DNA of 64,000 nucleotides from an uncultured Anderseniella sp. (GTDB lineage: Bacteria > Pseudomonadota > Alphaproteobacteria > Rhizobiales > Aestuariivirgaceae), in the NCBI GenBank assembly GCA_947488295.1, contig CANKYU010000002.1:496001-560000 (forward strand), in the 5' to 3' direction. The notes under the pieces are model-generated. The model had not been told where the DNA came from and made no database searches. It saw nothing but the letters and a program-made list of their open reading frames with translations. The position numbers and the translations under genes are program-made. Below, in pieces: positions 45,424-54,055 of the stretch. Positions within the stretch are counted from its first letter, which is position 1, and every line of letters starts with the position of its first letter.

Positions 45424-47118
45424 TCATTCAATGGCAGCCGAAGCCGGTCTGCCCGGCATCAGCCATCCCCGGTAGTGGGCGAACAGCCCCAGCACGGGGA
45501 GTGTCAGCTCAACGTCGAAGCAAAACCGCCCCTGCTCGTCCTCATACTCGCGCGTGCGCGAGCGAGGTGCCAGAAACCGGGGCAGTGGCAGTGGCCCCAG
45601 CTTCCATCCGGTCACCGGCATCACCAGGTTGTCACGATCAGCCGCGAGCCCGAGGCGGAAGGAGAACGGGCCAAAGGTTTCCCAGAAGGTTCCATCTGCA
45701 TGATGGCGCAAGATGGATGAGAAATTCCGGCCTGAAAAATTCCTGGTCCAGGTTTCCCGGCTGGTTCCGTCCTCGTCTGTTTCGCGATCCACGGTAACCG
45801 TGACCGGAATGCCGCTGCCACTTGCGGGAAACCCGAACAGCCTTGCCAGGAGCCGCGGTGCAAACCAGTCGGCTGCCTTGACTTCCGACAGGCCGGACCA
45901 CACCGGCACGCCGGTGTGGCCGTGCAGCGCGCGCAATGCGGCCGGCATCATACCGAAGGTTTCACGCCCCAGGTTTTCCTTGAAAATCCCGCTGTTACGC
46001 GGGAAATGTTCGGTTTTGGTTTCGATTGAGTAGGCAGTCATCTCCGCTTCGATGGCAGGCAGCGGCAGGACACTGTCTGCCAGACGCGCACCGGGTTCAA
46101 TGCGGCCGCGCAGCAGCGCCTTGACTGCCGCAGCAGCGGGCAGGACGGGCACATAAGGCCCGTGCCCCTCCCTGGCCAGCAGGGAATACCGTACTGCCAG
46201 TGCCTCATTTGCTGCATCGATGCCACTAATCTCCACACTCATGCCGCCACGATCCGATGTGAGCAGGCGGGTTATGTTCCGCATGGCCAGCAGCAGCGGA
46301 ATGAGACGTTCCGGGCGCCGGAGCAGGCGCCATTTGGCAAGCAGGGCGATAAGCTGCATGCCCCTTTGTTCCGGCGGCGACTCCAGGCCGGCGGCAAACC
46401 GGACGCGCGATGCAACCATATGGCGTGGGCCGAGCAACTCCGCGTCCAGCGTCTCAACCGGGGCAACACGGCGCTTGCCGAGGTCCGGCATGATGACGCT
46501 TCGCGATATCAGCCAACCGCGGGTTTGCGTCAGCCGGCCCTCTCGCCAGACCGGGATTTCGCGTCCGGCATAACTCATGATGGCCGAGATCACCGCCCTG
46601 CCCACCTGGCTCCTGCCACCCGGTGTGATGCAGATGTCGATGCTGTCGATGCGCTGCCACCTCCTGCTGAGCGCACGGACAGCCGACGCCGACAGCGCCG
46701 GGGTGGAACTTGCACCGGCAAGACCAACGCTGCCGTGGCGTTTTGCAACCTCATCCAGCGCGCCGGCATAGTTATTGAGATAATCGCGCGCATCCGCCAG
46801 ATCGATCATGTGGATGCCGGCCCGCAGCACTGTTTCGGCAATACGGTAGTCTGCGTTCTGAAACGGGCCGGAACAGTCAATGACAATGAACGGTTTCACT
46901 TCTTCCAGCCGGGCGCCCAGATTGTGCTGATGATCCAGCTGGATTGCCGATACGGATGCGAAGGGGTGGGCCTGCACAAGCCTGGCGGCCAGCTGCCTGG
47001 CTTTCAGCTCATTCCTTGACGTGACGATGAGGTCGATGCCGCCAACCGGACACAGGTGCCGGGCCAGGCGTTCGCCAAACACCCCGGTTCCCCCGATAAG
47101 CAAAACGCGCCGGTTCAT
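45424..47118 (-). CDS. Saccharopine dehydrogenase-like / DUF4166 protein
   Basis: 564 residues. The N-terminal Rossmann domain (VLLIGGTGVFGERLARHL; DCSGPFQNADYRIAETVLRA) is of the saccharopine-dehydrogenase NAD(P)-binding type. The C-terminal 190 residues (GMMPAALRALHG start; RNFSGRNFSSILRH; GPFSFRLGL) match DUF4166. A substrate is not known. It starts 8 bases after the end of the DCC-family gene and is likely cotranscribed with it; this pairing is seen in other bacteria. It converges with the flavoprotein gene 23 bases away. Confidence 0.78.
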   Translation of the reverse strand: MNRRVLLIGGTGVFGERLARHLCPVGGIDLIVTSRNELKARQLAARLVQAHPFASVSAIQLDHQHNLGARLEEVKPFIVIDCSGPFQNADYRIAETVLRAGIHMIDLADARDYLNNYAGALDEVAKRHGSVGLAGASSTPALSASAVRALSRRWQRIDSIDICITPGGRSQVGRAVISAIMSYAGREIPVWREGRLTQTRGWLISRSVIMPDLGKRRVAPVETLDAELLGPRHMVASRVRFAAGLESPPEQRGMQLIALLAKWRLLRRPERLIPLLLAMRNITRLLTSDRGGMSVEISGIDAANEALAVRYSLLAREGHGPYVPVLPAAAAVKALLRGRIEPGARLADSVLPLPAIEAEMTAYSIETKTEHFPRNSGIFKENLGRETFGMMPAALRALHGHTGVPVWSGLSEVKAADWFAPRLLARLFGFPASGSGIPVTVTVDRETDEDGTSRETWTRNFSGRNFSSILRHHADGTFWETFGPFSFRLGLAADRDNLVMPVTGWKLGPLPLPRFLAPRSRTREYEDEQGRFCFDVELTLPVLGLFAHYRGWLMPGRPASAAIE

Positions 47119-47126
47119 GACGGACC

Positions 47127-47555
47127 CTAAAGCACGAAGCGGTGCCTGATGCCGGCGTCAGGTACCGGGCATTCAGACTTGCGGCCAAACAGGCGGTAGC
47201 GGTTGCGGGCAATCCGGTCATAGGCAAAATCGCGCAGGGACTTCGGCAGGAAGCCGAACAGGGAGATCAGGCCGGCCGGGCCATCGAGATGGCGCGCCAG
47301 TGCGATCACGCCGTCTGACCTGGACAGGGCTTCACCGTTTTCAATGAACAGAAAACTCTGCGGATCTTCCGGATCAAGTCCATGCTGTAGCGCCAATTGC
47401 CGTCCTTCCGCCGATTGGATCGAGACGAACCGGATGAGCGGTCGCCTTTCGTGTTTCAGCGTGTATTGAACGGCACCGTTGCACAGCACACAGACCCCGT
47501 CAAAGAGCCAGACCGGAGGACTCTCGAACATCCTTGTTTCTGTTTTTTCTGTCAT
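47127..47555 (-). CDS. DCC-family (DUF393) thiol-disulfide oxidoreductase-like protein
   Basis: 142 residues from the ATG at 47555; the frame is open to 47690, but that would overlap the hydrolase gene end and adds no family sequence. The signature LFDGVCVLCNGAVQYTLKHE contains the DxxCxxC-type motif of the family, and a conserved YRLFGRKSECPVPD lies near the end. It is a small predicted redox protein of unknown partner. It lies upstream of and probably in one transcript with the DUF4166 gene. Confidence 0.8.
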   Translation of the reverse strand: MTEKTETRMFESPPVWLFDGVCVLCNGAVQYTLKHERRPLIRFVSIQSAEGRQLALQHGLDPEDPQSFLFIENGEALSRSDGVIALARHLDGPAGLISLFGFLPKSLRDFAYDRIARNRYRLFGRKSECPVPDAGIRHRFVL

Positions 47556-47646
47556 AACAGAAATATAGTATGCCGAATGCCCGCTTGCAAGCCGCGAGGT
47601 GTTTTGCTGAAACTGCCCGCGGCCCAGCCGAAGAAGGCCTACAGAG

Positions 47647-48516
47647 CTAACCAAGACCGGGTTGCCGTGCTTCCAGAAAGCCGAGCACAAGAAGCGCGGT
47701 ATGTGCCGTCAGCATCGGAATGGCATGCCCTCCGTCCAGATCACTCACACATGTGATGTGCCGACATCTGGCGACAATCGGGTCCAGCCGGTCCGGCTCG
47801 TAATACGGGCTGGTCTTGCCGTACAGCAACATGGCCGGAACTTGCAGATGCGCCAGATGGTCATAGACATCGTATTCCATGCCGATATGGCTCTTCAGTC
47901 CGTCGATCACCGCCGGATCGATGGCAAGCTGCCAGGCACCACCGGATTCGTGAAACTTGTTGCGGCCAATCTCCTCCAGTCGCTCGCGAGGAAAAGTGCG
48001 ATTGATCTGGTAGGCCTCATGCAGGTACTCGACCACGTCATCAAGGCTGTCAAAGGAGGCCTCGGAAATATCAACGATTTTCTGCCTGAGGCTGTCCAGT
48101 TGCCCGCTGGATTGCAGGCACGGATCATTCAGGATCACTTTCCCGGCCTTCATTCTGATCACCGACGCGAACACAAGCCCGATAATGGCACCCCATGAAT
48201 TGCCGACCAGATGGCTGGTCTTTGAGTGATACTTTTGCGCCAGATGACCCAGCGTGCGCAGATAAGCCTCAAGCGTGTAGAACTTCTGATCGCCGAAATA
48301 AGCCGATTTCCCGCGCCCTATCATGTCGGGGCAGATGACCCGGTATCCGTTGCCTGCCAGAAACGGCGCAAGGTATTCAAAATCCGCTGAACTGCCTGCA
48401 AAACCGTGAACACAGAAAACATTGGCCCGGACGGATTCCGGTTCCCAGATCCTGACTGACATCTTGCCACGCTGATCACCAAGCGCGATCAGTACTTCTT
48501 CCGTAAACACCTTCAT
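47647..48516 (-). CDS. Alpha/beta hydrolase (serine nucleophile)
   Basis: 289 residues. Oxyanion motif VFCVHGFAGSSADFEYL, nucleophile elbow VGNSWGAIIGLV (Ser), acid near LLYGKTSPYYEPDRL and histidine in LDGGHAIPML. There is no signal peptide, so it is probably a cytosolic esterase, thioesterase or similar; substrate unknown. The start overlaps the stop of the next upstream gene (48513) by four bases, so the two are translationally coupled. Confidence 0.82.
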   Translation of the reverse strand: MKVFTEEVLIALGDQRGKMSVRIWEPESVRANVFCVHGFAGSSADFEYLAPFLAGNGYRVICPDMIGRGKSAYFGDQKFYTLEAYLRTLGHLAQKYHSKTSHLVGNSWGAIIGLVFASVIRMKAGKVILNDPCLQSSGQLDSLRQKIVDISEASFDSLDDVVEYLHEAYQINRTFPRERLEEIGRNKFHESGGAWQLAIDPAVIDGLKSHIGMEYDVYDHLAHLQVPAMLLYGKTSPYYEPDRLDPIVARCRHITCVSDLDGGHAIPMLTAHTALLVLGFLEARQPGLG

Positions 48517-48980
48517 GATCCGGCTTTGCCTTTCTTGACAACCCTGCGCGAACTGGGCGCCCTGCCATCCATGAAGTAGCGCTTCCAGTACACTGATTTG
48601 CCGACATTCATCTTTTTGGCATGTCTGATGAGGCCCATCACGCTGGCCGGATCGTCGGTCGCCAAAATAGTCACCGCAACGGCGTCGTGATTGTCATGGC
48701 TCATGGTCAGCCGGCTTTCTTTCTCAAGCCAGGCCCGAGCCACATCATCAGTCGTCCTGACCCAGCCGACATAAGAAACCATCTGGGTCAGTTCTCCGGT
48801 TACCGGATCACGCGCCATCGCCACGGCATGGGTGCAGTGTTCCAGTTGATAAAGCAGGGTTTTCATCACCGGCCCAAACTCATACTGGGTGAACGGGGCA
48901 TGCTGTGACACAAAAGCTGCAAGTGAGCCCAGTGATCTGCTGGTCGGCTGAAACGTGGTGTACTCAATGAGTGTCGACAT
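48513..48980 (-). CDS. Small protein of unknown function, possibly acyltransferase-like
   Basis: 155 residues, no signal peptide. A central segment with CTHAVAMARDPVTGELTQMV, VGWVRTTDD and ARAWLEKE, and the tail SVYWKRYFMDGRAPSSRRVV, recall the RTX toxin-activating lysine acyltransferase (HlyC) layout of a short conserved core ending in a basic, aromatic motif. I cannot identify catalytic residues with confidence, and no RTX protein is present in the window. The overlap with a Ser hydrolase gene suggests joint action on an acyl compound (inference). Confidence 0.55.
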   Translation of the reverse strand: MSTLIEYTTFQPTSRSLGSLAAFVSQHAPFTQYEFGPVMKTLLYQLEHCTHAVAMARDPVTGELTQMVSYVGWVRTTDDVARAWLEKESRLTMSHDNHDAVAVTILATDDPASVMGLIRHAKKMNVGKSVYWKRYFMDGRAPSSRRVVKKGKAGS

Positions 48981-49037
48981 GAGTTGTCCGCTTTTTGGGT
49001 TGCACGCCTGGCCGGAAGCGCGAATTGCAGTCGATAT

Positions 49038-49856
49038 CTATTCGGTCGCAAACCAGTTCGCCAGATGTCGGTTTACTATGGACGCAGCCTGATGATGAAT
49101 GAAATGTCCGGCGTGCGGCAGGCAAACCGTGCAGGTTTCAGCGTTGACGAGTTTCCAGATGGCGTCAAACAGGCCGGGCGCCACATATGGATCGTTCTGA
49201 CCGCGAATTGCCATCGTCGGGCATTGTATCTTGGGAATTGCGTCCAGCTGGAGGTTCTGCGTGGCTTCCTGGTTTGCCAGATAATAGTCGGCGACAACAT
49301 TGGCGTTGGTATGCTCAAGGGCCTGGTGCAATTGCTGGCGCAAGTCCGCATCTTCAACCCAGCTACTGAGTTGCGCAGCGTCCAGAACGCCCGCGCGGGC
49401 CATTTCAAGATAGGCTTTGACGGTGTCTATCAACCGTTGTGATTGCTCGCCACCTGCCCTGATCGCTGCAAGATAGGGCACAGGGTGAGCAGCGCTCAGG
49501 ACCGCCAGCCGGCTGATGTGGCCCGGCAGCATGATAGCCGCCCACCATGCAATGGCACCCCCCATATCATGGCCGATCAGGCCGACCTTCCCGAATTTAA
49601 AATGATCGATAATCGCGGCAATATCGCTGACCAGGGCAGCCATCAGATAGTTGTCGCGCCCAACGGGCGGGTCACTGGTGTTAAATCCACGCAAATCCGG
49701 GATGATCAACTGGTGAGATTTCGACAGGGCGTCGATCTGATAGCGCCAGCCGCCGGAGAAATCCGGTATGCCGTGCAACATGATGACAGGCGGACCACTA
49801 CCCAAAATCGTGCAGGTCAGGCCAACGCCCTCATTGTCAATCACAAGGCTGTGCAT
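49038..49856 (-). CDS. Epoxide-hydrolase-type alpha/beta hydrolase (Asp nucleophile)
   Basis: 272 residues. Oxyanion loop MLHGIPDFSGGWRYQ, nucleophile elbow LIGHDMGGAIAW with Asp rather than Ser, acid in RGQNDPYVAP and base in LPHAGHFIHH. The aspartate nucleophile is typical of epoxide hydrolases and haloalkane or fluoroacetate dehalogenases. A cytochrome P450 is encoded about 1.2 kb away on the other strand, so an epoxide substrate is conceivable. It is on the same strand as the two genes before it, 57 bases apart. Confidence 0.85.
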   Translation of the reverse strand: MHSLVIDNEGVGLTCTILGSGPPVIMLHGIPDFSGGWRYQIDALSKSHQLIIPDLRGFNTSDPPVGRDNYLMAALVSDIAAIIDHFKFGKVGLIGHDMGGAIAWWAAIMLPGHISRLAVLSAAHPVPYLAAIRAGGEQSQRLIDTVKAYLEMARAGVLDAAQLSSWVEDADLRQQLHQALEHTNANVVADYYLANQEATQNLQLDAIPKIQCPTMAIRGQNDPYVAPGLFDAIWKLVNAETCTVCLPHAGHFIHHQAASIVNRHLANWFATE

Positions 49857-49940
49857 GGCAAAAGCTTATATCGGCACCAATCGCGGAACAATGCGCTAGC
49901 CGATCCGGTAGTGGGGGATTTGCGGATCGCGCTAACCCCG

Positions 49941-50861
49941 CTAGTACTTGATAGTGCCCCGCACAAACGGGCCATGGAACAGCGACCGCTCCCGGAAGAA
50001 TTCCTGGGTCCACATCTCTGCCTGGTAACCAAGAGTAATGGTTGAGTTGTCGTTCACCATCATCTCGACACCTACAGCAGCTGACAGGTTCACCAGTGCT
50101 TCAAACTCGTTTCGGGAATCTGAGCCGGAATCGTCTATGTCAACTCCATTGTCATCAGCAAAAAATATGCTGCCGGAAAAACTCTCATGTGTGTTTCCAA
50201 GTATCACGGCACCGGAACCGGCAACTGAAACGCCAAATGTATCGCCAGGGTCCTTGAACACCATTTCCAGACCGGCTCTTGGACCCAACCCGAAGAATTC
50301 GGACTCTCCCTGGGCGTCAAAATTGCCAAACTTATTGTCGTCAGCAGGATCGCTGAACGCGAAACCCTTGTCCGCAGCTTCTCTGGAATACAGTCCACGT
50401 GCACCCACAAACACACGACCCTGGACGCCAGGATGCTGGAAATGGTGCCCGATATCGAAATCGATGTTGGCAAACATCTTCTCCGAGACCAGGTCAAAGC
50501 TCGCAAAAGAGCCCGGGCCATTTATGTCAGTTTCCGAGAGATTGACGGTGTCATCGGCAAACCGGCCAAAGCGGGCAGTAATTCTCCAGTCGAGATCGGG
50601 ATCGATAAAACGACGCACTGAAATGGCACCGTAACCACCCACATTGAGATCAGATGAATCGCCCAGCTTGTCTTGCGAGTAATCGGAGAATATGGCGCCG
50701 CCTTCGAGCGACCAGATCAGCGGGTTCAAATCGCCATCGGCTCCATAGCCCACCGGCGTGATTTCCTGCGCGCCGGCCTGTGTCGATGCCAGTCCGCCCG
50801 CAGCAAGACCCGCCGCAGCCACTTTCAGCGCTGCACTTGCAGAATTCGAAATTTCAGCCAC
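49941..50861 (-). CDS. Outer-membrane beta-barrel-like protein
   Basis: 306 residues from a GTG preceded by GGGGATC. A signal peptide (AALKVAAAGLAAGGLASTQA, cut near GAQE) precedes alternating polar/hydrophobic strands: LIWSLEGGAIFSDYS, GGYGAISVRRFI, WRITARFGRF. The C-terminus, HGPFVRGTIKY, ends in an aromatic residue as outer-membrane barrels do. It resembles the Legionella-type major outer membrane family in layout, but I do not claim membership. It is transcribed divergently from the P450 across an AT-rich gap. Confidence 0.7.
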   Translation of the reverse strand: MAEISNSASAALKVAAAGLAAGGLASTQAGAQEITPVGYGADGDLNPLIWSLEGGAIFSDYSQDKLGDSSDLNVGGYGAISVRRFIDPDLDWRITARFGRFADDTVNLSETDINGPGSFASFDLVSEKMFANIDFDIGHHFQHPGVQGRVFVGARGLYSREAADKGFAFSDPADDNKFGNFDAQGESEFFGLGPRAGLEMVFKDPGDTFGVSVAGSGAVILGNTHESFSGSIFFADDNGVDIDDSGSDSRNEFEALVNLSAAVGVEMMVNDNSTITLGYQAEMWTQEFFRERSLFHGPFVRGTIKY

Positions 50862-51036
50862 GCCCGATCCCCATAATTTGCCGTATCGTCATATTAGGCG
50901 AAATATGGTCGAAAATATATCTTTTTCTGGTTAAAGGTGTACATTTATCTATAAATCTCGTTTTTATAGAGTATTTTTACTTCGAAACGCAATTTTCGCT
51001 ATCTAATGTGTGGTATTTTGACCGATATTACGTAGG
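50862..51036. promoter_or_regulatory. AT-rich divergent promoter region
   Basis: 175 bases markedly richer in A/T than the rest of the window, between the outer-membrane gene (minus) and the P450 gene (plus). It contains an inverted repeat, CTATAAA (50949-50955) and TTTATAG (50963-50969). The composition suggests promoters controlled by an AT-binding silencer or recent acquisition. Confidence 0.5.
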
Positions 51037-52275
51037 GTGACAAACTTGACGTTGGCAAATTCTACGGATATCCGCGAATCATCAGAGCCCAGAAGATTTT
51101 TGAACCACCTGATACAGAGTCTATACATCAGGTCAGTGCAAAAAAATGCCGGAGGCACAGCGCACAGCTGGCTGATGATCGTCGATGATGCAGATACCGT
51201 GGATCATGTCTCCAGAAATCCAGGCATATTCGCCAAGGACTACGCACAGATTTCAACACTCGGCACCAGCCGGTTCAATGCCAACGGACCTGACTGGGAA
51301 AAACGGCGGGACATTACCCAGCCGAACTACAACAAGGCCGCTCACTCCAGCTGCGTGCGAGGCGTATATGAGGCCTACGAAGCCTGCCTCCTGAAACGCA
51401 GTCCGACAGGCATTGCCGACCTGCAGTCAACGTTGTTTGAAGCGTCTGTCGGCGTTTTTGCGAGGGCCTTTGGCAGCGACACGGACGGTAATGTGGTCAT
51501 TGAGCACATTGAGGACCTTCGGCATGGATTGCGCTGGTTGCAATTTCTGTCCTGGCAGCCGGAGCGATCTGACGACCGCCGCGCCGCCACCCAACATGTG
51601 AAAACCGTACTGGCCAGCCTTGAAGACGGATTGAAAAGCTCTGGCGAGTACAAGGATTTGTGGCAGCATTTCTCCGACAGTGGCAGCAATATCGATGGCT
51701 ACAATGCCATTGAGGAACTGGTCATGAATATCTTTGCCGGTATTGAAACCACGGTTGCCACGTTAAGCTGGGTGGTCGATCGTATTGGTATCAACCAGGC
51801 GGTGCAGAACAGATTACGCGAAGAAATAGAGTCCGGTACCAGCCAGTTGCCTTATTGCGAATGTTTCATCAACGAAACCATGCGATACTTTCCCCCCATA
51901 CCCTACATTACACGCTCGATTACACAGCCTGTCATTGTGAACGGTATTTCCATGAGCCCGCCCAGCCAGCTCATGGTCTCGATTGTCGGATTGCACAGGA
52001 ATAAAGATTACTGGCACGAACCGGACGAGTTCGATTCCGCCCGGAAGGAGTTTCTGGATGGAACCTACAACCGGGGTGCGTTTGTGCCGTTTTTCGTAGG
52101 CCCACGAATTTGCGGCGGCATGCGCCTGGCACGCATCGAGCTTTTGCAGGGCCTGAAGGCCATCGTTCGCAATTTCAACGTCACCCGCACCGGCCACGAA
52201 GTTCAGTATGACTATACCCTGGCACTCAAACCTGTTGATACAGGCAATGTCACACTGAGCAGGCGAAGCCTTTGA
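51037..52275 (+). CDS. Cytochrome P450
   Basis: 412 residues, soluble bacterial type. I-helix NIFAGIETTVATLSW (about 231-245), ExxR in ETMRYFP (Glu280, Arg283), and heme loop PFFVGPRICGGMRLA with axial Cys359. It oxidises an unknown substrate and needs ferredoxin/reductase partners, which are not in the window. The start is uncertain: GTG 51037 has little ribosome site, while TTG 51046 follows AGGGTG at 6 bases. The stop overlaps the next gene (ATGA), so the two are coupled. Confidence 0.88.
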   Translation: MTNLTLANSTDIRESSEPRRFLNHLIQSLYIRSVQKNAGGTAHSWLMIVDDADTVDHVSRNPGIFAKDYAQISTLGTSRFNANGPDWEKRRDITQPNYNKAAHSSCVRGVYEAYEACLLKRSPTGIADLQSTLFEASVGVFARAFGSDTDGNVVIEHIEDLRHGLRWLQFLSWQPERSDDRRAATQHVKTVLASLEDGLKSSGEYKDLWQHFSDSGSNIDGYNAIEELVMNIFAGIETTVATLSWVVDRIGINQAVQNRLREEIESGTSQLPYCECFINETMRYFPPIPYITRSITQPVIVNGISMSPPSQLMVSIVGLHRNKDYWHEPDEFDSARKEFLDGTYNRGAFVPFFVGPRICGGMRLARIELLQGLKAIVRNFNVTRTGHEVQYDYTLALKPVDTGNVTLSRRSL

Positions 52276-52847
52276 CCGGCCTTGATGGCAACATGCTGCC
52301 GCTCCAGCTTGTGGGCCTGCGCAAATATGTACGCGCAGTGGATATCCTGACCGGGATGCAAGACCTTGCAAAGACAACCGGCGTTGATATCCGGTTCCTG
52401 CGGCCGATTGACTGCAGCCTCAGGATCAGCCTGGCGAAACAGGACAAACCCGCCGCTTTGGCGCGGGTTCACATAGATTCAGTGAACACACCCGTTTACC
52501 TGCTGGGTGATGATCGCGGACCATTAAGCGTTATCGACGAAACTGCGCAGCCGGCTTGCGAGACCGCCAGGTCCGGTGATGGCACCATTTTCGATTTCAG
52601 TTTCGCCGAGGAGCCAGACTGCGGTGCGTTGCTGCAAACCATATTTGCACGATACCAGCAGATCAGCGGGCAAGAGTTCACCGTCCGCCGGCTGGCCGCA
52701 AGAGCAGTTGAGACAGGCGGCAACTCAACCGTTCGTCTTACAATCGAAAGGCCAAAAAACGCATCGCGCGGATATTTTGGCAAAATCACCAGAGACAATG
52801 AAACCCTGTTCAAAATCTGGTTTCAACCGCGTGTCCGCGGCAATTGA
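52272..52847 (+). CDS. Unknown protein coupled to the P450
   Basis: 191 residues, no signal peptide, membrane helix or motif I recognise. The start ATG overlaps the P450 stop by four bases, so it is probably made with it. It has a mixed alpha/beta character with a lone cysteine cluster (DCSL, PACE, PDCG). It ends 68 bases before the convergent DUF2333 gene. It might be an accessory or substrate-handling protein for the P450 (inference only). Confidence 0.65.
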   Translation: MTGLDGNMLPLQLVGLRKYVRAVDILTGMQDLAKTTGVDIRFLRPIDCSLRISLAKQDKPAALARVHIDSVNTPVYLLGDDRGPLSVIDETAQPACETARSGDGTIFDFSFAEEPDCGALLQTIFARYQQISGQEFTVRRLAARAVETGGNSTVRLTIERPKNASRGYFGKITRDNETLFKIWFQPRVRGN

Positions 52848-52915
52848 CTTTTTTCACGCACACCTGATTCCGACAGCCGGGTACCGTCCGGCCGCGGCAC
52901 GCAGACGCTTCAGTG

Positions 52916-54055
52916 TCAGCGATCCAGAATGGACCTGATCTCGACCAGATTTGCCCGCACCCGCAGGATGTAGAAGCCGATCGTGGTGAGATGGGTGGGC
53001 ATGATGAAACCGTCTTCCTTGCCGTTTGAAACGACAAACGGATCAAGCTCGATAGCGCTGCGCAACTGTTCGTCCATGCGCTTCCAGATGTCATCCAGGC
53101 GGCGTGACTTGACCACACCGGCAAAGTCTGCCCGCGTCGCACGCAGGATACCGTAATAGGCATAGAGCTGACCTTTGGCTTCCCAGAAAATGTCATCGGC
53201 ACGGGTATCGAACCAGCCGGAATTATACTGCTCGGAGCGATCCTTGATCGAAGCCGAGGTAGACCCGATGTCCTTGGCGATGCGGTCGAGAAACTGGATC
53301 AGGTTGTCGGCCCGCGCATCATAGGTGGCGCTGCAATTGGCGAGGCGCTCGTTGTATCGCTGCAGTTGATTTAGTGCGTTGCGATAGTAGGACGGCGTCC
53401 GTGTGGTCGGACCAAAAGGGCGATCATCAAACACATTGAAGTACCAGGTGTACTGGTTGAACTGAGTAGCGCCTTTGGCCTCCTGCAAGTTCACGTCTAT
53501 CTCAGATGTGCCGCGAGTACGGCCCAGCGAATCCGCAAGTTCAATTGCGGTACGGCCAACTGCCTTATGAATGCCACGCTGGAAAGCTGCCTTGTTGTCA
53601 AAGAACCAGGTCTGATCCCAGGTCAGAGCCCAGAAAATGCCGGCCTTGAACAACGGATGACTGGAAATCCAGTCATTGCGATTGACATTGAAATCAATCA
53701 GGTCGGCGGTCACTGTCACAATGTTGGACCGGCCACAGGTCTTGGTGCTGTCCTGACCACCCTCAACGGCAACCTGTTCGTCGGCAACGCCGGTCAGGTC
53801 GGTTATTCTGAGGTTGTCCGCGTAATCAAGATTGTAATCGCGAATCCACAATGTGTGCCAGGCGAAGTGCAAGTATCCAAAGACGAAAGGCACAATCGCC
53901 AGCAAGAGGACGCCCCGAATGATCCATCCCGATCTCTGAAAAAAACCGTAAAGGGCCCGGAAAGGTGCCGTGGCCGCCCTTCCCAGCGCTGCGAGCCAGG
54001 CCTTGAACATGCCGAACATGCGGGATATCCACTCCAGGATCGGATCAAGCATCAC
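52916..54055 (-). CDS. DUF2333 family inner-membrane protein
   Basis: 379 residues. A basic amphipathic N-terminus precedes one membrane helix (IIRGVLLLAIVPFVFGYLHF, about 44-63), then a large extracytoplasmic domain. Segments FNVNRNDWISSHPLF and ATYDARADNLIQFLDRI match the DUF2333 pattern I know from Pseudomonas and others; the function is unknown. It is the last gene of a five-gene minus-strand operon and overlaps the gene before it by 11 bases. It would anchor the system in the membrane. Confidence 0.8.
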   Translation of the reverse strand: MMLDPILEWISRMFGMFKAWLAALGRAATAPFRALYGFFQRSGWIIRGVLLLAIVPFVFGYLHFAWHTLWIRDYNLDYADNLRITDLTGVADEQVAVEGGQDSTKTCGRSNIVTVTADLIDFNVNRNDWISSHPLFKAGIFWALTWDQTWFFDNKAAFQRGIHKAVGRTAIELADSLGRTRGTSEIDVNLQEAKGATQFNQYTWYFNVFDDRPFGPTTRTPSYYRNALNQLQRYNERLANCSATYDARADNLIQFLDRIAKDIGSTSASIKDRSEQYNSGWFDTRADDIFWEAKGQLYAYYGILRATRADFAGVVKSRRLDDIWKRMDEQLRSAIELDPFVVSNGKEDGFIMPTHLTTIGFYILRVRANLVEIRSILDR

